A stretch of DNA of 64,000 nucleotides from Verrucomicrobiota bacterium (GTDB lineage Bacteria; Verrucomicrobiota; Verrucomicrobiia; Limisphaerales; UBA11320): the NCBI GenBank assembly GCA_016199985.1, contig JACQFQ010000020.1, positions 148,978 through 212,977 of the forward strand, read 5' to 3'. Positions 1 through 7,908 of this stretch are shown here, piece by piece. Position 1 is the first letter of the stretch. Every line of letters begins with the position of its first letter. Both the position numbers and the translations under genes were made by a program. The notes below the pieces were generated by a model. That model was not told the origin of the DNA, did not search any database, and saw nothing but the letters and a program-made list of their open reading frames with translations.

Positions 1-434
1 AGAATCTGGCGGTGCCTGGGATGCAGCCGGCTCAGAAGCGCTTGCGTCTCCGATTCGACGCCTGCCTCAGCCGGGGGCGCGGTCAAGGATTCGAGGGCTT
101 CGGCGACGCGCTCCATTTCAGGGGCGTCGAGCGATACTGTGGGACCCCGCGACCGTCGCTTCAGCTCGGTGAGGCATGTGTTGCGGGTGATCGTATAGAT
201 CCAGGTCGAGAGGCTCGCTTGTCCGCTATTGTAGCCCGGCAAGGCCTTCCAGACCTTCAGCAGGACATCCTGCGTCAGGTCTTCGGCGAGAGCGGCGTCA
301 TGGGTCATGCTGAACGAGAGACCGAAGATCCTTCCCTTGAACTCAGCGACGATCCGCTCGAAGCGCTCGGTCGGGCTCTCTGATCCGAGCGGACTGGCTG
401 GGTCTGCTTGCATCGGTCGGCTGCTGGGTGACAT
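1..434 (-). CDS. ECF-type RNA polymerase sigma factor (C-terminus off left edge)
   Basis: Extracytoplasmic-function sigma factor that would direct RNA polymerase to a small regulon. Reading the minus strand from the ATG at 434 gives an open frame of about 144 residues to the window edge. Region 2 is clear: FERIVAEFKGRIFGLSF, then LAEDLTQDVLLKVWKALPGY and STWIYTITRNTCLTELKRR; a linker and the start of region 4 (LLSRLHPRHRQI) follow before the edge. A TGA lies in frame six codons upstream, so the start is ATG 434 or a GTG three codons earlier. A GGAGG at about 464 suits that GTG, or an out-of-frame ATG. The gene diverges from a small membrane protein at 586. Target genes and any anti-sigma factor cannot be seen. 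Confidence 0.85.
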   Translation of the reverse strand, partial: MSPSSRPMQADPASPLGSESPTERFERIVAEFKGRIFGLSFSMTHDAALAEDLTQDVLLKVWKALPGYNSGQASLSTWIYTITRNTCLTELKRRSRGPTVSLDAPEMERVAEALESLTAPPAEAGVESETQALLSRLHPRHRQI

Positions 435-474
435 GACAACCACGCGCCTTCATACCTCCGGGAGGCTCTGTGGG

Positions 475-494
475 TTTCAAAAACATTCTTGAAA
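475..494. promoter_or_regulatory. TTTCAA-N8-TTGAAA inverted repeat in divergent promoter region
   Basis: The gap between the ECF sigma gene and the divergent membrane protein carries TTTCAA and TTGAAA separated by 8 bases. Each strand therefore shows TTGAAAC heading toward its own gene, and 17 bases beyond lie AGGTAT (minus) and AAGTAG (plus). A paired, possibly sigma-dependent, divergent promoter is an inference from symmetry only. Confidence 0.3.
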
Positions 495-585
495 CATTTC
501 GGGCGCGCTCAAAGTAGGAAGGAGCGTCCGCCGGCTTGCGAGCCGAATCGGACCCAAAAACGAAACAACGACGCCTCATCAACTT

Positions 586-1071
586 ATGATCTCGCACCTC
601 ACCATCGCTTCCACATTGGATAGCGTCCTCGCGCTTTCGGTTCCCATCCTGGCGATCACACTGGGGATCGGCACCGGCATGCTCTCTCTGTTCCTGAACT
701 ACAAGAAGCGCCGAGAGATGTTCGCCATGTATCATCAGCAGCGGATGGCTGCCATCGACAAGGGAGTGGAGTTACCGCCGATGCCCGCGGAGTTCTTCAT
801 GGAGGACGGACGCTCCAACCGGCCGCCATCGCCGCATCGAACGCTGCTGTGGGGCCTGATCTTCCTGTTGGTGAGCGTTGGGACGGGGCTGGCGCTGTAC
901 TTCAACAATCAAGAGACGAAGGCGTTTTACGCGTTCATCCCCGGCGGAGTGGGATTCGCGTGCATCCTGTACTATCTCACCGTGGGCCGCCGGGAAGCCG
1001 CCAGGGCCGAAGCGGCCGCGGCTTCGGCGAGTGCAGGCGCGGGCGTCAGCGATCCTCGGAGGGCCTGCTGA
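586..1071 (+). CDS. small membrane protein, DUF6249-like
   Basis: Protein of 161 residues with three hydrophobic segments: about 10-35 (LALSVPILAITLGIGTGML), 86-106 (LLWGLIFLLVSVGTGLALYF) and 114-132. A cytoplasmic-looking basic stretch with NYKKRREMFAMYHQQRMAAI follows the first helix, the arrangement I associate with DUF6249-type proteins that often sit beside ECF sigma genes. It diverges from such a sigma factor here, so it may sense membrane state or be a regulon member; that is inference. No enzymatic motif is visible. The alanine-rich tail (about 145-156) is low complexity. The family name is from memory of the pattern and not from a search. Confidence 0.7.
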   Translation: MISHLTIASTLDSVLALSVPILAITLGIGTGMLSLFLNYKKRREMFAMYHQQRMAAIDKGVELPPMPAEFFMEDGRSNRPPSPHRTLLWGLIFLLVSVGTGLALYFNNQETKAFYAFIPGGVGFACILYYLTVGRREAARAEAAAASASAGAGVSDPRRAC

Positions 1072-1328
1072 CCCAGGCCGGAAGCCGGACTGGAAGCGGG
1101 GCGCAGCCATCGACGGGATCCGCCCCCTTCCGCGGCGGGTTGCCTTCCGCGAACGCGCTCCTGGCGACAAGCTCCGCCCGAATTCCCGCGTCTTCGGAGC
1201 GACGCCCAATTGGGCTCGAAACCTCCCGATGCGACCGCGAGGCGAGGCCAATGAACCTTTACCTTGGTTCTTTCCGTACTTTTGCTTGCGATGCGGCAAG
1301 CGCATTTGTTACTACCTGCCTGGATTCT

Positions 1329-2084
1329 ATGGCAGCAATCGGGCGATTCCAAAAAGGCGACGAAATCTTCTATGCCAAAGTTGTCGACGGCGAACTGTTC
1401 CGCTTGCACGGGGATGTCTTCGGTTCCCCCTCCTTCGACAAGAAGCCAACGCCCTTCAAGGGGCTGCGCACGCTCACGCCCGTCAATCCCTCCAAGGTGA
1501 TCGCGGTCGGCCTGAACTACGCCGACCACGCCCGCGAATCCGGCAAGCCGATTCCCAAAGAGCCCCTGTTCTGGCTCAAGGCGCCCACGTCGCTGATTCC
1601 CGACGGCTCGAAGATCGAGATCCCCTTCCCCGCGCACCGCGTCGACTTTGAGGCGGAGTTGGCGGTCGTGATCGGACGCCGCGTCCGCAACGTCACTCCC
1701 GCGGCGGCCGCGCGCTACATTTTTGGCTACACCTCCTCGCAGGACATCAGCGACCGGACGATCCAAAACTCGGAAAGCCAATGGGCGCGAGCCAAGTCCT
1801 TCGACACCTTCACGCCGCTGGGGCCCTACGTTGAAACAAAGATCGACCCCCACGATCTCACCATTCAGCTCTTCCAGAACGGCCAACTGCGCCAGAACTC
1901 CAACACCAGCCAGCTGATTTTTAACTGTTTCAGCGTGGTGAGCTTCATTTCGACGAACATGACGCTGCTGCCCGGGGACGTGATTCTCACGGGAACCCCC
2001 AGCGGAGTCGGTCCCATCGGAAGCGGCGACCGGCTGGAGGTCCGAATCCAGGGGCTCGCGCCGCTGGTGAACATGGTCAAGTGA
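1329..2084 (+). CDS. fumarylacetoacetate hydrolase (FAH) family protein
   Basis: Cytosolic metal-dependent hydrolase/isomerase/decarboxylase of the FAH fold, 251 residues with this start. An N-terminal subdomain (IGRFQKGDEIFYAKVVDGE) precedes the catalytic domain: KVIAVGLNYADHARESG, PLFWLKAPTSLI, then metal ligands in VDFEAELAVVIG (E-x-E) and the Asp of YTSSQDISDRTIQ, and the substrate-loop signature GDVILTGTPSGVGPI. Relatives include 2-hydroxyhepta-2,4-diene-1,7-dioate isomerase, acylpyruvase and oxaloacetate decarboxylase, so the substrate cannot be assigned. An ATG at 1251 would add 26 residues (MNLYLGSFRTF); I prefer 1329 because it places the family N-terminus near residue 1. The 257 bases upstream hold only a small GCTTGC/GCAAGC hairpin at 1284-1301. 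Confidence 0.88.
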   Translation: MAAIGRFQKGDEIFYAKVVDGELFRLHGDVFGSPSFDKKPTPFKGLRTLTPVNPSKVIAVGLNYADHARESGKPIPKEPLFWLKAPTSLIPDGSKIEIPFPAHRVDFEAELAVVIGRRVRNVTPAAAARYIFGYTSSQDISDRTIQNSESQWARAKSFDTFTPLGPYVETKIDPHDLTIQLFQNGQLRQNSNTSQLIFNCFSVVSFISTNMTLLPGDVILTGTPSGVGPIGSGDRLEVRIQGLAPLVNMVK

Positions 2085-2155
2085 GGCGTTCCCGGCTCTT
2101 GCCGATTCCTTGACCCCGTCCCCGGCCTGCTCTCAAAGTATCGACCTATTTATTT

Positions 2156-3895
2156 ATGCGCTGGTCGCACACTCTCATCCCCACTCTGAAGGAAACTCCC
2201 GCCGAAGCGGAGATCCTCTCGCATCAACTCCTGCTCCGCGCCGGCCTTGTCCGCAAGCTGACCGGCGGACTCTACACATTCCTCCCGCTGGGACTTCGCG
2301 TTCTGCGGAAGGTGGAGCAAATCGTGCGCGAGGAGATGGATCGCGCGGGCGCGCTCGAGGTGTCGATGCCCACGCTGCAACCCCCCGAGATCTGGCAGCA
2401 GAGCGGACGCTACGACGCCCTGGCGGACGCGCTCTACAAAGTTCGCGATCGCGCTCGCAAGGAGTGGGTTCTTGGCCCCACCCATGAGGAGGTCATCACC
2501 ACTCTGGCCGCGGGCGAGATCAACTCCTATCGGCAGATGCCCCGCAACTTCTACCAGATCGGCGTGAAGTTCCGGGATGAGATCCGACCGCGGTTCGGAT
2601 TGATGCGCGCGAAGGAATTCATCATGAAGGACGCCTACTCCTTCGACGCGACCGACGAGGGCGCGATGGCGAGCTACCGCCTCATGTACGACGCGTACGC
2701 CCGGATTTTCTCGCGCTGCGGACTGCGCGCCTTCGCCGTCGAGGCCGACACCGGGATCATCGGAGGCAACTACAGCCATGAATTCATGGTGCCCGCCGAA
2801 ACAGGCGAGAACGAGGTCGCCTACGTGGACTCGGCGAGCTATGCCGCAAACATTGAGAAGGCCTCGAGCCGCGGGCCGATCGTCCCCACAAGCAAGACCT
2901 CCACAGGCCCCGCGCCCGAAGCCTTTCCGACCCCCGGGGTTTTCACGATCGACGCGCTGGCGGCGCCGCCGCACAACGTCCCGGCCGTCCAGCAGATCAA
3001 GACGCTCATCTATCTCGTGAATGGAACCCTCGCGCTGTGCCTTGTGCGCGGCGACGACCAGGCCAATGAGGCCAAGCTGGCCGGCTGCTTCGGAACCACG
3101 ATCTTCCGGGCGGCGACGGCCGATGAAATCTTCGCCGCGCTCGGCGCGCATCCCGGAAGCCTGGGCGCGGTCCGCCTCGGTCCCTCGGCCCAAAAGCTCC
3201 CCGTATACGCCGACGAGGCGCTGCGAGGCGGCGCCGGCCTGGTCACGGGCGCAAACGAGGATGGAGCCCACCTGAGGCATGTGGACATCGACCGCGACAT
3301 CCGCGTCAGCCGCTGGGTGGACATCCGAACAGTCCGGGCGGGCGAGCTCTCCGTGGCCACCGGGGAGCCGTTGAAGATTCAGCGCGCCATCGAGGTGGGC
3401 CATGTGTTCAAGCTCGGCGAGAAATACAGCCAGCCGCTCAACGCCACATTCCTCGCGGAGGATGGGCAGCGCCGTCCCTCCGTCATGGGGTGCTACGGGA
3501 TCGGCGTCACGCACACCATGCAGGCGGTCATTGAGCAATCGAACGACAAAGACGGCATCCGCTGGCCCATGAGCGTCGCCCCCTACCAGGTCCTCATCAC
3601 GCCGCTAGGGGTCGCGGGGTCGGAGACCATGAAGCTGGCGGAGCAACTTTACGCGGATCTTATCGGCCGAGGGATCGAAGTGTTGTTGGACGATCGCGAC
3701 GACCGGCCCGGCGTGAAGTTCAAGGACGCGGATCTCATCGGCATTCCTCTGCGGGTTGGAATCGGGGAGAAATCCCTCGCCAAGGGAGAGGTTGAGTTCA
3801 AGCCGCGCGGCGGAGCCCTGGAGATGCTGCCCGCGGGGCAGGCGGCCGACCTGGTCGCGAAACGCGTCGCCTCCGAGCTGGCGAGGCTAGCCTGA
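2156..3895 (+). CDS. proS: prolyl-tRNA synthetase
   Basis: Class II aminoacyl-tRNA synthetase that charges tRNA-Pro; 579 residues, the usual length of the bacterial type with an insertion editing domain. Motif 1 lies near residues 50-85 (LRVLRKVEQIVREEMDRAGA), the TxE loop is GPTHEEVIT, motif 2 contains RPRFGLMRAKEFIMKDAYSF, and motif 3 is CYGIGVTHTMQAVIEQ. Residues about 225-385 form the YbaK-like INS domain (IKTLIYLVNG) that deacylates Ala-tRNA-Pro. An anticodon-binding domain ends the protein (LLDDRDDRPGVKFKDADLIG). Its last 9 bases overlap the 3' end of the convergent metallo-hydrolase gene. All catalytic motifs look intact. Confidence 0.97.
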   Translation: MRWSHTLIPTLKETPAEAEILSHQLLLRAGLVRKLTGGLYTFLPLGLRVLRKVEQIVREEMDRAGALEVSMPTLQPPEIWQQSGRYDALADALYKVRDRARKEWVLGPTHEEVITTLAAGEINSYRQMPRNFYQIGVKFRDEIRPRFGLMRAKEFIMKDAYSFDATDEGAMASYRLMYDAYARIFSRCGLRAFAVEADTGIIGGNYSHEFMVPAETGENEVAYVDSASYAANIEKASSRGPIVPTSKTSTGPAPEAFPTPGVFTIDALAAPPHNVPAVQQIKTLIYLVNGTLALCLVRGDDQANEAKLAGCFGTTIFRAATADEIFAALGAHPGSLGAVRLGPSAQKLPVYADEALRGGAGLVTGANEDGAHLRHVDIDRDIRVSRWVDIRTVRAGELSVATGEPLKIQRAIEVGHVFKLGEKYSQPLNATFLAEDGQRRPSVMGCYGIGVTHTMQAVIEQSNDKDGIRWPMSVAPYQVLITPLGVAGSETMKLAEQLYADLIGRGIEVLLDDRDDRPGVKFKDADLIGIPLRVGIGEKSLAKGEVEFKPRGGALEMLPAGQAADLVAKRVASELARLA

Positions 3896-4756
3896 CGCAA
3901 GGTCGACGCCCGCCGCGGCGGGCTCGCCCAGGGGCGACGCTATCCGCGTTCCGCCCACTATCGATTCGCCGCGGTCCAGGCAGATCGTCTCCGATGGCAT
4001 GTCCGGCGACGCCACCGCGATCGCCACGTGGCTCGCCCCGATTTCGCGCAGCTTCTGTCGCGTCGTCTTCTCCGCCAGCTCCGGACGGTTGCAATCGCGG
4101 CTCAGGTGCCCCAGAAAGAGATGGGAGAGATGGCTCGAAACCACCTGCGCCGCCGCCTCGGCCGCCGAGCCGTTCGACAGATGCCCATGACGGCTGGCGA
4201 TCCTCTGTTTCACGCTCCACGGACGCTTCAGATCCTCCTGCAGCAGTTGCATATCATGATTCGATTCCAGGACGAGAATCTGCGCGGGCTTCACCCGCTC
4301 GATGACTAGGCGCGTCGCGTGCCCCAGATCGGTGAGGAAGCCCACGTTTCCGTTCCGCGTCCGGAGCAGGAACCCAACGGGATCCTGGGCGTCATGGGGA
4401 ATGCTGAAGTTCTCGACATCGATGTCGCCGACGGAGAAGGCGGAGCCGGTGCTGAAAACCTGAAAACGCATCTGGCCGCCCAGGTCGCGAGCGATGGCGT
4501 CGCGCGTGAGCCGGTTGCAGTAGACGGGAATCTGCAAGCGCGCCGCGAGCACGCTGAGGCCCTGGATGTGATCGGAGTGCTCGTGCGTGATGAGAATTCC
4601 ATGCAGCGACTCGGGGGTCCGTCCGAGGCCGAGCAGCCGCTGTCGGATCTGTCGCGCGCTGAGCCCGGCGTCGATGAGCAGGCGGGTGTCCTCGGTTTCG
4701 AGATAGGCGCAGTTGCCGCTCGAGCCGCTGGCCAGAATGGTGAAGCGCGCAGGCAC
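3887..4756 (-). CDS. MBL-fold metallo-hydrolase, YycJ/WalJ-like
   Basis: Metallo-beta-lactamase-fold hydrolase of 289 residues. The start is typical of the YycJ/WalJ branch (FTILASGSSGNCAYLE), followed by LLIDAGLSARQIRQRL and the metal-binding HEHSDH at residues 58-63 (ILITHEHSDHIQGL). Further ligand-region motifs are FLTDLGHATRLV, LVLESNHDMQLL and HLSRDCN. Relatives in Bacillus lie with the WalRK envelope-stress system and influence DNA-end processing and cell-wall coordination; here it follows gspF by 51 bases on the same strand, so it may be the last gene of a gspE-gspF transcript. The exact substrate (nuclease or other) is unknown. Its 3' end overlaps the convergent proS by 9 bases. Confidence 0.88.
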   Translation of the reverse strand: MPARFTILASGSSGNCAYLETEDTRLLIDAGLSARQIRQRLLGLGRTPESLHGILITHEHSDHIQGLSVLAARLQIPVYCNRLTRDAIARDLGGQMRFQVFSTGSAFSVGDIDVENFSIPHDAQDPVGFLLRTRNGNVGFLTDLGHATRLVIERVKPAQILVLESNHDMQLLQEDLKRPWSVKQRIASRHGHLSNGSAAEAAAQVVSSHLSHLFLGHLSRDCNRPELAEKTTRQKLREIGASHVAIAVASPDMPSETICLDRGESIVGGTRIASPLGEPAAAGVDLASG

Positions 4757-4807
4757 GCGCCGACATTAGGAAACGAGGCCCTCGCGACGCAATGGAGAAG
4801 AAGGGGG

Positions 4808-6013
4808 CTAGCGGCTGCCGAGCTGGCTCGCCATGGTGAAGATGGGGAGCAGAAGGCCGAGAGCCAGAAACCCGATGCCCATCGCGACCAAGCACAGGAT
4901 CGCGGGCTCGACGAGGCGAACGGCCTGATCCACCTGCCGGTTGGTCCGTCGCTCGACCGTGTCGGCGATCTGCACCAGCACCTTGTCCAGCTTGTTCGAC
5001 TCCTCCGCGACGGCGATCATGGCGAGCACCTGCTCCGGAAAAAAACCTCCCGTTCCCAGCGGCTCCGACAATCGCTTGCCGTCGCGAACCGCCTCCGCGG
5101 CCTCGGCGATCCGTTCGCCGAGGAGCGTCGATCCCGTCGCGTCCTTGCTGATCTTCAGCGCCTGGAGCATGGGAACTCCGTTGGCGAGCATCGTCCCCAG
5201 GATTCTGCAGAAGCGCGTGATCGCGACGAGGCGCAGCGCGTCGCCGACCACGGGAATCTTCAATCGCCACACCTCTATCGTGCGGCGGGCCTTCTCGCTC
5301 CTCAGGTTCGCCCACACCAGGGCGACGAGCCCCGCGAACGCGACGATCAAGACGTACCAATAGCTGCGCACCACCTGGCTGGCCCAGAACAACAGCTCCG
5401 TCGGCAGGGGCTTCTTCGCGTTCGCCAACAGCGGCTCGAATTTGGGAACAAAGAAAATCAAGGCGCCCACCATCACCGCCGATCCAAGGGCCATCAAGAG
5501 AGCAGGGTAGATCAAGGCGCCAAGGACCTTGCTGCGAAGCTCGTCCAACCGCTCAAGGAATCCCGCGAGACTGCGGAGCACGTCCTCAAGAAACGCGGCG
5601 CGCTCGCCGGCCTGGACCATGGCGGTGTGCAGCACAGGAAACACCTCGGGGAACTGACGGAATGAATCGGTGAGGGACTTGCCTTCCGCAACGCTGATCC
5701 GGATCTCCTTGAGCAGCTCCTGAAGGCGGGAATGCACGGTCGACTTCACCAGCGAATCGAGCGCGCGCAGGAGCGGAACCCCCGACCCGATCAAGTCGGC
5801 CAGCTGCCCGTACATGATCCCGAGCTCGCGGCTGCGCACGCGATAGCTCTGGGTTTTGGGTTTTCCGCCCACCGCGCCCTTTCCCCGCACGGAAACCGGG
5901 AACAGGCGCTTATCCCCGAGGACGCGGAGCACCGCGGCCTCGCTCTCCGCCTCCAAATCGCCCGTCACTTTCTGGCCCGTCTCCGACAGCGCTGTGTAGT
6001 GGAACTGGTTCAT
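4808..6013 (-). CDS. gspF: type II secretion/type IV pilus inner-membrane platform protein
   Basis: Platform protein of a type II secretion or type IV pilus assembly machine, 401 residues, in the inner membrane. It starts MNQFHYTALSETGQKVTGDL, the canonical GspF/PilC opening, and has two T2SSF domains, about residues 65-190 and 270-390. Three membrane segments are visible: about 168-190 (ALIYPALLMALGSAVMVGAL), 215-235 (YWYVLIVAFAGLVALVWANL) and the C-terminal 370-395 (ILCLVAMGIGFLALGLLLPI). The gene follows gspE with an 18-base gap. No secretin, pseudopilin or prepilin peptidase lies in the window, so T2SS versus pilus cannot be decided; the symbol follows convention only. Confidence 0.92.
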   Translation of the reverse strand: MNQFHYTALSETGQKVTGDLEAESEAAVLRVLGDKRLFPVSVRGKGAVGGKPKTQSYRVRSRELGIMYGQLADLIGSGVPLLRALDSLVKSTVHSRLQELLKEIRISVAEGKSLTDSFRQFPEVFPVLHTAMVQAGERAAFLEDVLRSLAGFLERLDELRSKVLGALIYPALLMALGSAVMVGALIFFVPKFEPLLANAKKPLPTELLFWASQVVRSYWYVLIVAFAGLVALVWANLRSEKARRTIEVWRLKIPVVGDALRLVAITRFCRILGTMLANGVPMLQALKISKDATGSTLLGERIAEAAEAVRDGKRLSEPLGTGGFFPEQVLAMIAVAEESNKLDKVLVQIADTVERRTNRQVDQAVRLVEPAILCLVAMGIGFLALGLLLPIFTMASQLGSR

Positions 6014-6031
6014 CGGCAGGGCGCGGGTTCC

Positions 6032-7702
6032 TTAGTGCGCCGTGCATAGGGTGACCTCGTCCGGCGTGGTCATGCCCGCCCTGACTTTCACCCACCCGTC
6101 TTCGCGAAGGAGGCGAAGTCCGTGCTTGCGCGCCGTGGCCACAATCTCAGGCGACGGCGCGCGCTCCATCACCTTATGGGCGATCTCATCATTCATCACC
6201 ATCAGCTCGTAGAGTCCGGCGCGGCCCCGATAGCCCGTGTTGCGACAGTGCGGGCACCCCGCGCCGCGATAGAGGGTCGCCGATGGATCGAGCTCGAAAT
6301 CCTTGGGCAGCTTCGCCCGGTCCGGAACGAAGGGTTCCTTGCACTTCGAACAAATCTTCCTGACCAAGCGCTGGGCCATGGAGCCAATCAGGGTGCTGCT
6401 CACAAGGTACGGCTCGACGCCCATGTCAATCAGCCGCATCGGCGCGGAAGCGGAGTCGTTCGTGTGGAGCGTGGAGAGCACCAGGTGACCTGTGAGCGCC
6501 GCTTGGGTCGCCGCGCGCGCGGTTTCCAAGTCGCGTATTTCGCCAATCATGACCACGTCCGGATCATGACGAAGAATCGCCCGCAACCCGCGCTCAAAAG
6601 TCATTCCCACCTTTTGCTCGACGGGAATCTGGTTCACGCCCCGGAGGTTGTATTCCACCGGATCCTCAACGGTGAGGACCTTGATCTCCGGTCCGACGAT
6701 GGCGTTGAGCGCGGCGTAAAGGGTGGTGGTTTTGCCGGAGCCGGTCGGTCCGGTCACGAGGATGATCCCATGCGGACGGTCAATCAAGCCGCGGAAGACG
6801 CCAAAGGTGTCTTCATCCATGCCGAGCTCCTGGAGGGTGAAGAGCACATTGCTCTTGTCGAGGAGACGCATCACGACGCCCTCGCCGTAAAGCATCGGGA
6901 TCACGCTGACGCGAACGTCGATCTGACGCCCCCCGATGTTGAACTTGATGCGCCCGTCCTGGGGAACGCGGCGCTCGGCGATGTTGAGGTTCGCGAGGAT
7001 CTTGACGCGACTGATGATCGCGGCCTGGAATCGATTCATCTGCTGCGGCACCGACGCCTCGTGCAGGACGCCGTCGATGCGGTAACGGATCGACATCTCG
7101 TGCTCATACGGCTCGATATGGATGTCGCTGGCGCGCTCGTTGACGGCCTCGATGATGATCTCGTTCACGAGCCGTATGACGCTCGCCTCCTGCGCCATCT
7201 CGAGAAGATCCTCGCCCGACTCCAGAGCCGAGCCGTTTCCGCCGTGATCATCGCCGGCGACCATTTCATCCAGGGTGTCGCCGCCCAACCCGTAGTGGGA
7301 CTTGATGATCTTGTCGATATCATCGCGAGGCGCGAGCACCGGCTGGATATTGAGGCCGGTCATCAGCCGGATATCGTCGAAAGCGTAGGGATCGAAGGCG
7401 TCGCTCGTCGCGACGCTCAGCGTCCCGTTTGTCTGGGAAATGGGGATAACGCGCTTTCGATAGACGATCTTCGGCGGGAGGATCCGCAGGATTTCCTGCG
7501 GGATGGTAATTTCTTCCAGGTTGACCAAGGGCAGATGAAGCTGCTCGGACATCACTTCCAATAGCTGTCGCTCGCTGACCAACCCCAACTGGACCAACGC
7601 ATGATCCAAGCGCAGGCCTTCAGCTCTTTGAAGAGCAATCGCTTCCTCAATCTGGCTCTGTGAGAGCAGACCTTTCTCCAGCAGGATCTCGGAGATACTC
7701 AT
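6032..7702 (-). CDS. gspE: GspE/PilB-family secretion ATPase
   Basis: Hexameric AAA-type traffic ATPase that powers pseudopilus or pilus assembly, 556 residues. The start at MSISEILLEKG is chosen because the N-terminal MshEN (GSPII_E_N) domain begins there; two copies of its 24-residue motif are visible (ILLEKGLLSQSQIEEAIALQ and ALVQLGLVSERQLLEVMSEQ), a fold that binds cyclic di-GMP in some relatives. Walker A GPTGSGKTTTLY is near residue 316, the Asp box VLTVEDPVEYN and Walker B PDVVMIGEIRDLETA follow, then His-box HLVLSTLHTNDS. A tetracysteine zinc site is seen as CSKC (about 449) and CPHC (about 484). gspF follows 18 bases later. Cyclic di-GMP control is inference. Confidence 0.93.
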   Translation of the reverse strand: MSISEILLEKGLLSQSQIEEAIALQRAEGLRLDHALVQLGLVSERQLLEVMSEQLHLPLVNLEEITIPQEILRILPPKIVYRKRVIPISQTNGTLSVATSDAFDPYAFDDIRLMTGLNIQPVLAPRDDIDKIIKSHYGLGGDTLDEMVAGDDHGGNGSALESGEDLLEMAQEASVIRLVNEIIIEAVNERASDIHIEPYEHEMSIRYRIDGVLHEASVPQQMNRFQAAIISRVKILANLNIAERRVPQDGRIKFNIGGRQIDVRVSVIPMLYGEGVVMRLLDKSNVLFTLQELGMDEDTFGVFRGLIDRPHGIILVTGPTGSGKTTTLYAALNAIVGPEIKVLTVEDPVEYNLRGVNQIPVEQKVGMTFERGLRAILRHDPDVVMIGEIRDLETARAATQAALTGHLVLSTLHTNDSASAPMRLIDMGVEPYLVSSTLIGSMAQRLVRKICSKCKEPFVPDRAKLPKDFELDPSATLYRGAGCPHCRNTGYRGRAGLYELMVMNDEIAHKVMERAPSPEIVATARKHGLRLLREDGWVKVRAGMTTPDEVTLCTAH

Positions 7703-7862
7703 AGCGCGACTCGAGTTGTTTGGGCGCACCGGGAAACCAAGCGAAGCGGATCCCATGCCAGGAAGCCGACACACCCGATTGATTTCGACTCATGCGACCC
7801 CTGAGGCATTCGAAGAATCAAGGGCGAAGGAGGTTGCGCGACGGGCAAGGCTCGATCCTGGT

Positions 7863-7880
7863 CACCCTTTCGGAAGGGTG
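7863..7880 (-). terminator. hairpin downstream of aspS
   Basis: CACCCTT-TCGG-AAGGGTG forms a 7-bp stem with a tetraloop in the 206-base gap between the aspS stop and the gspE start (both minus strand). There is no following U-run on either strand, so it is at best a weak or factor-aided terminator. The rest of the gap shows no gene. Confidence 0.35.
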
Positions 7881-7908
7881 TCTCCTTGGGCGGTCGGTCG
7901 GAAAACCA

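Noticed and set aside
4319..5665. Plus-strand frame of 448 codons across the metallo-hydrolase and gspF genes
   Set aside because: It spans two well-supported minus-strand genes and shows Arg/Glu/His-rich composition without domains.
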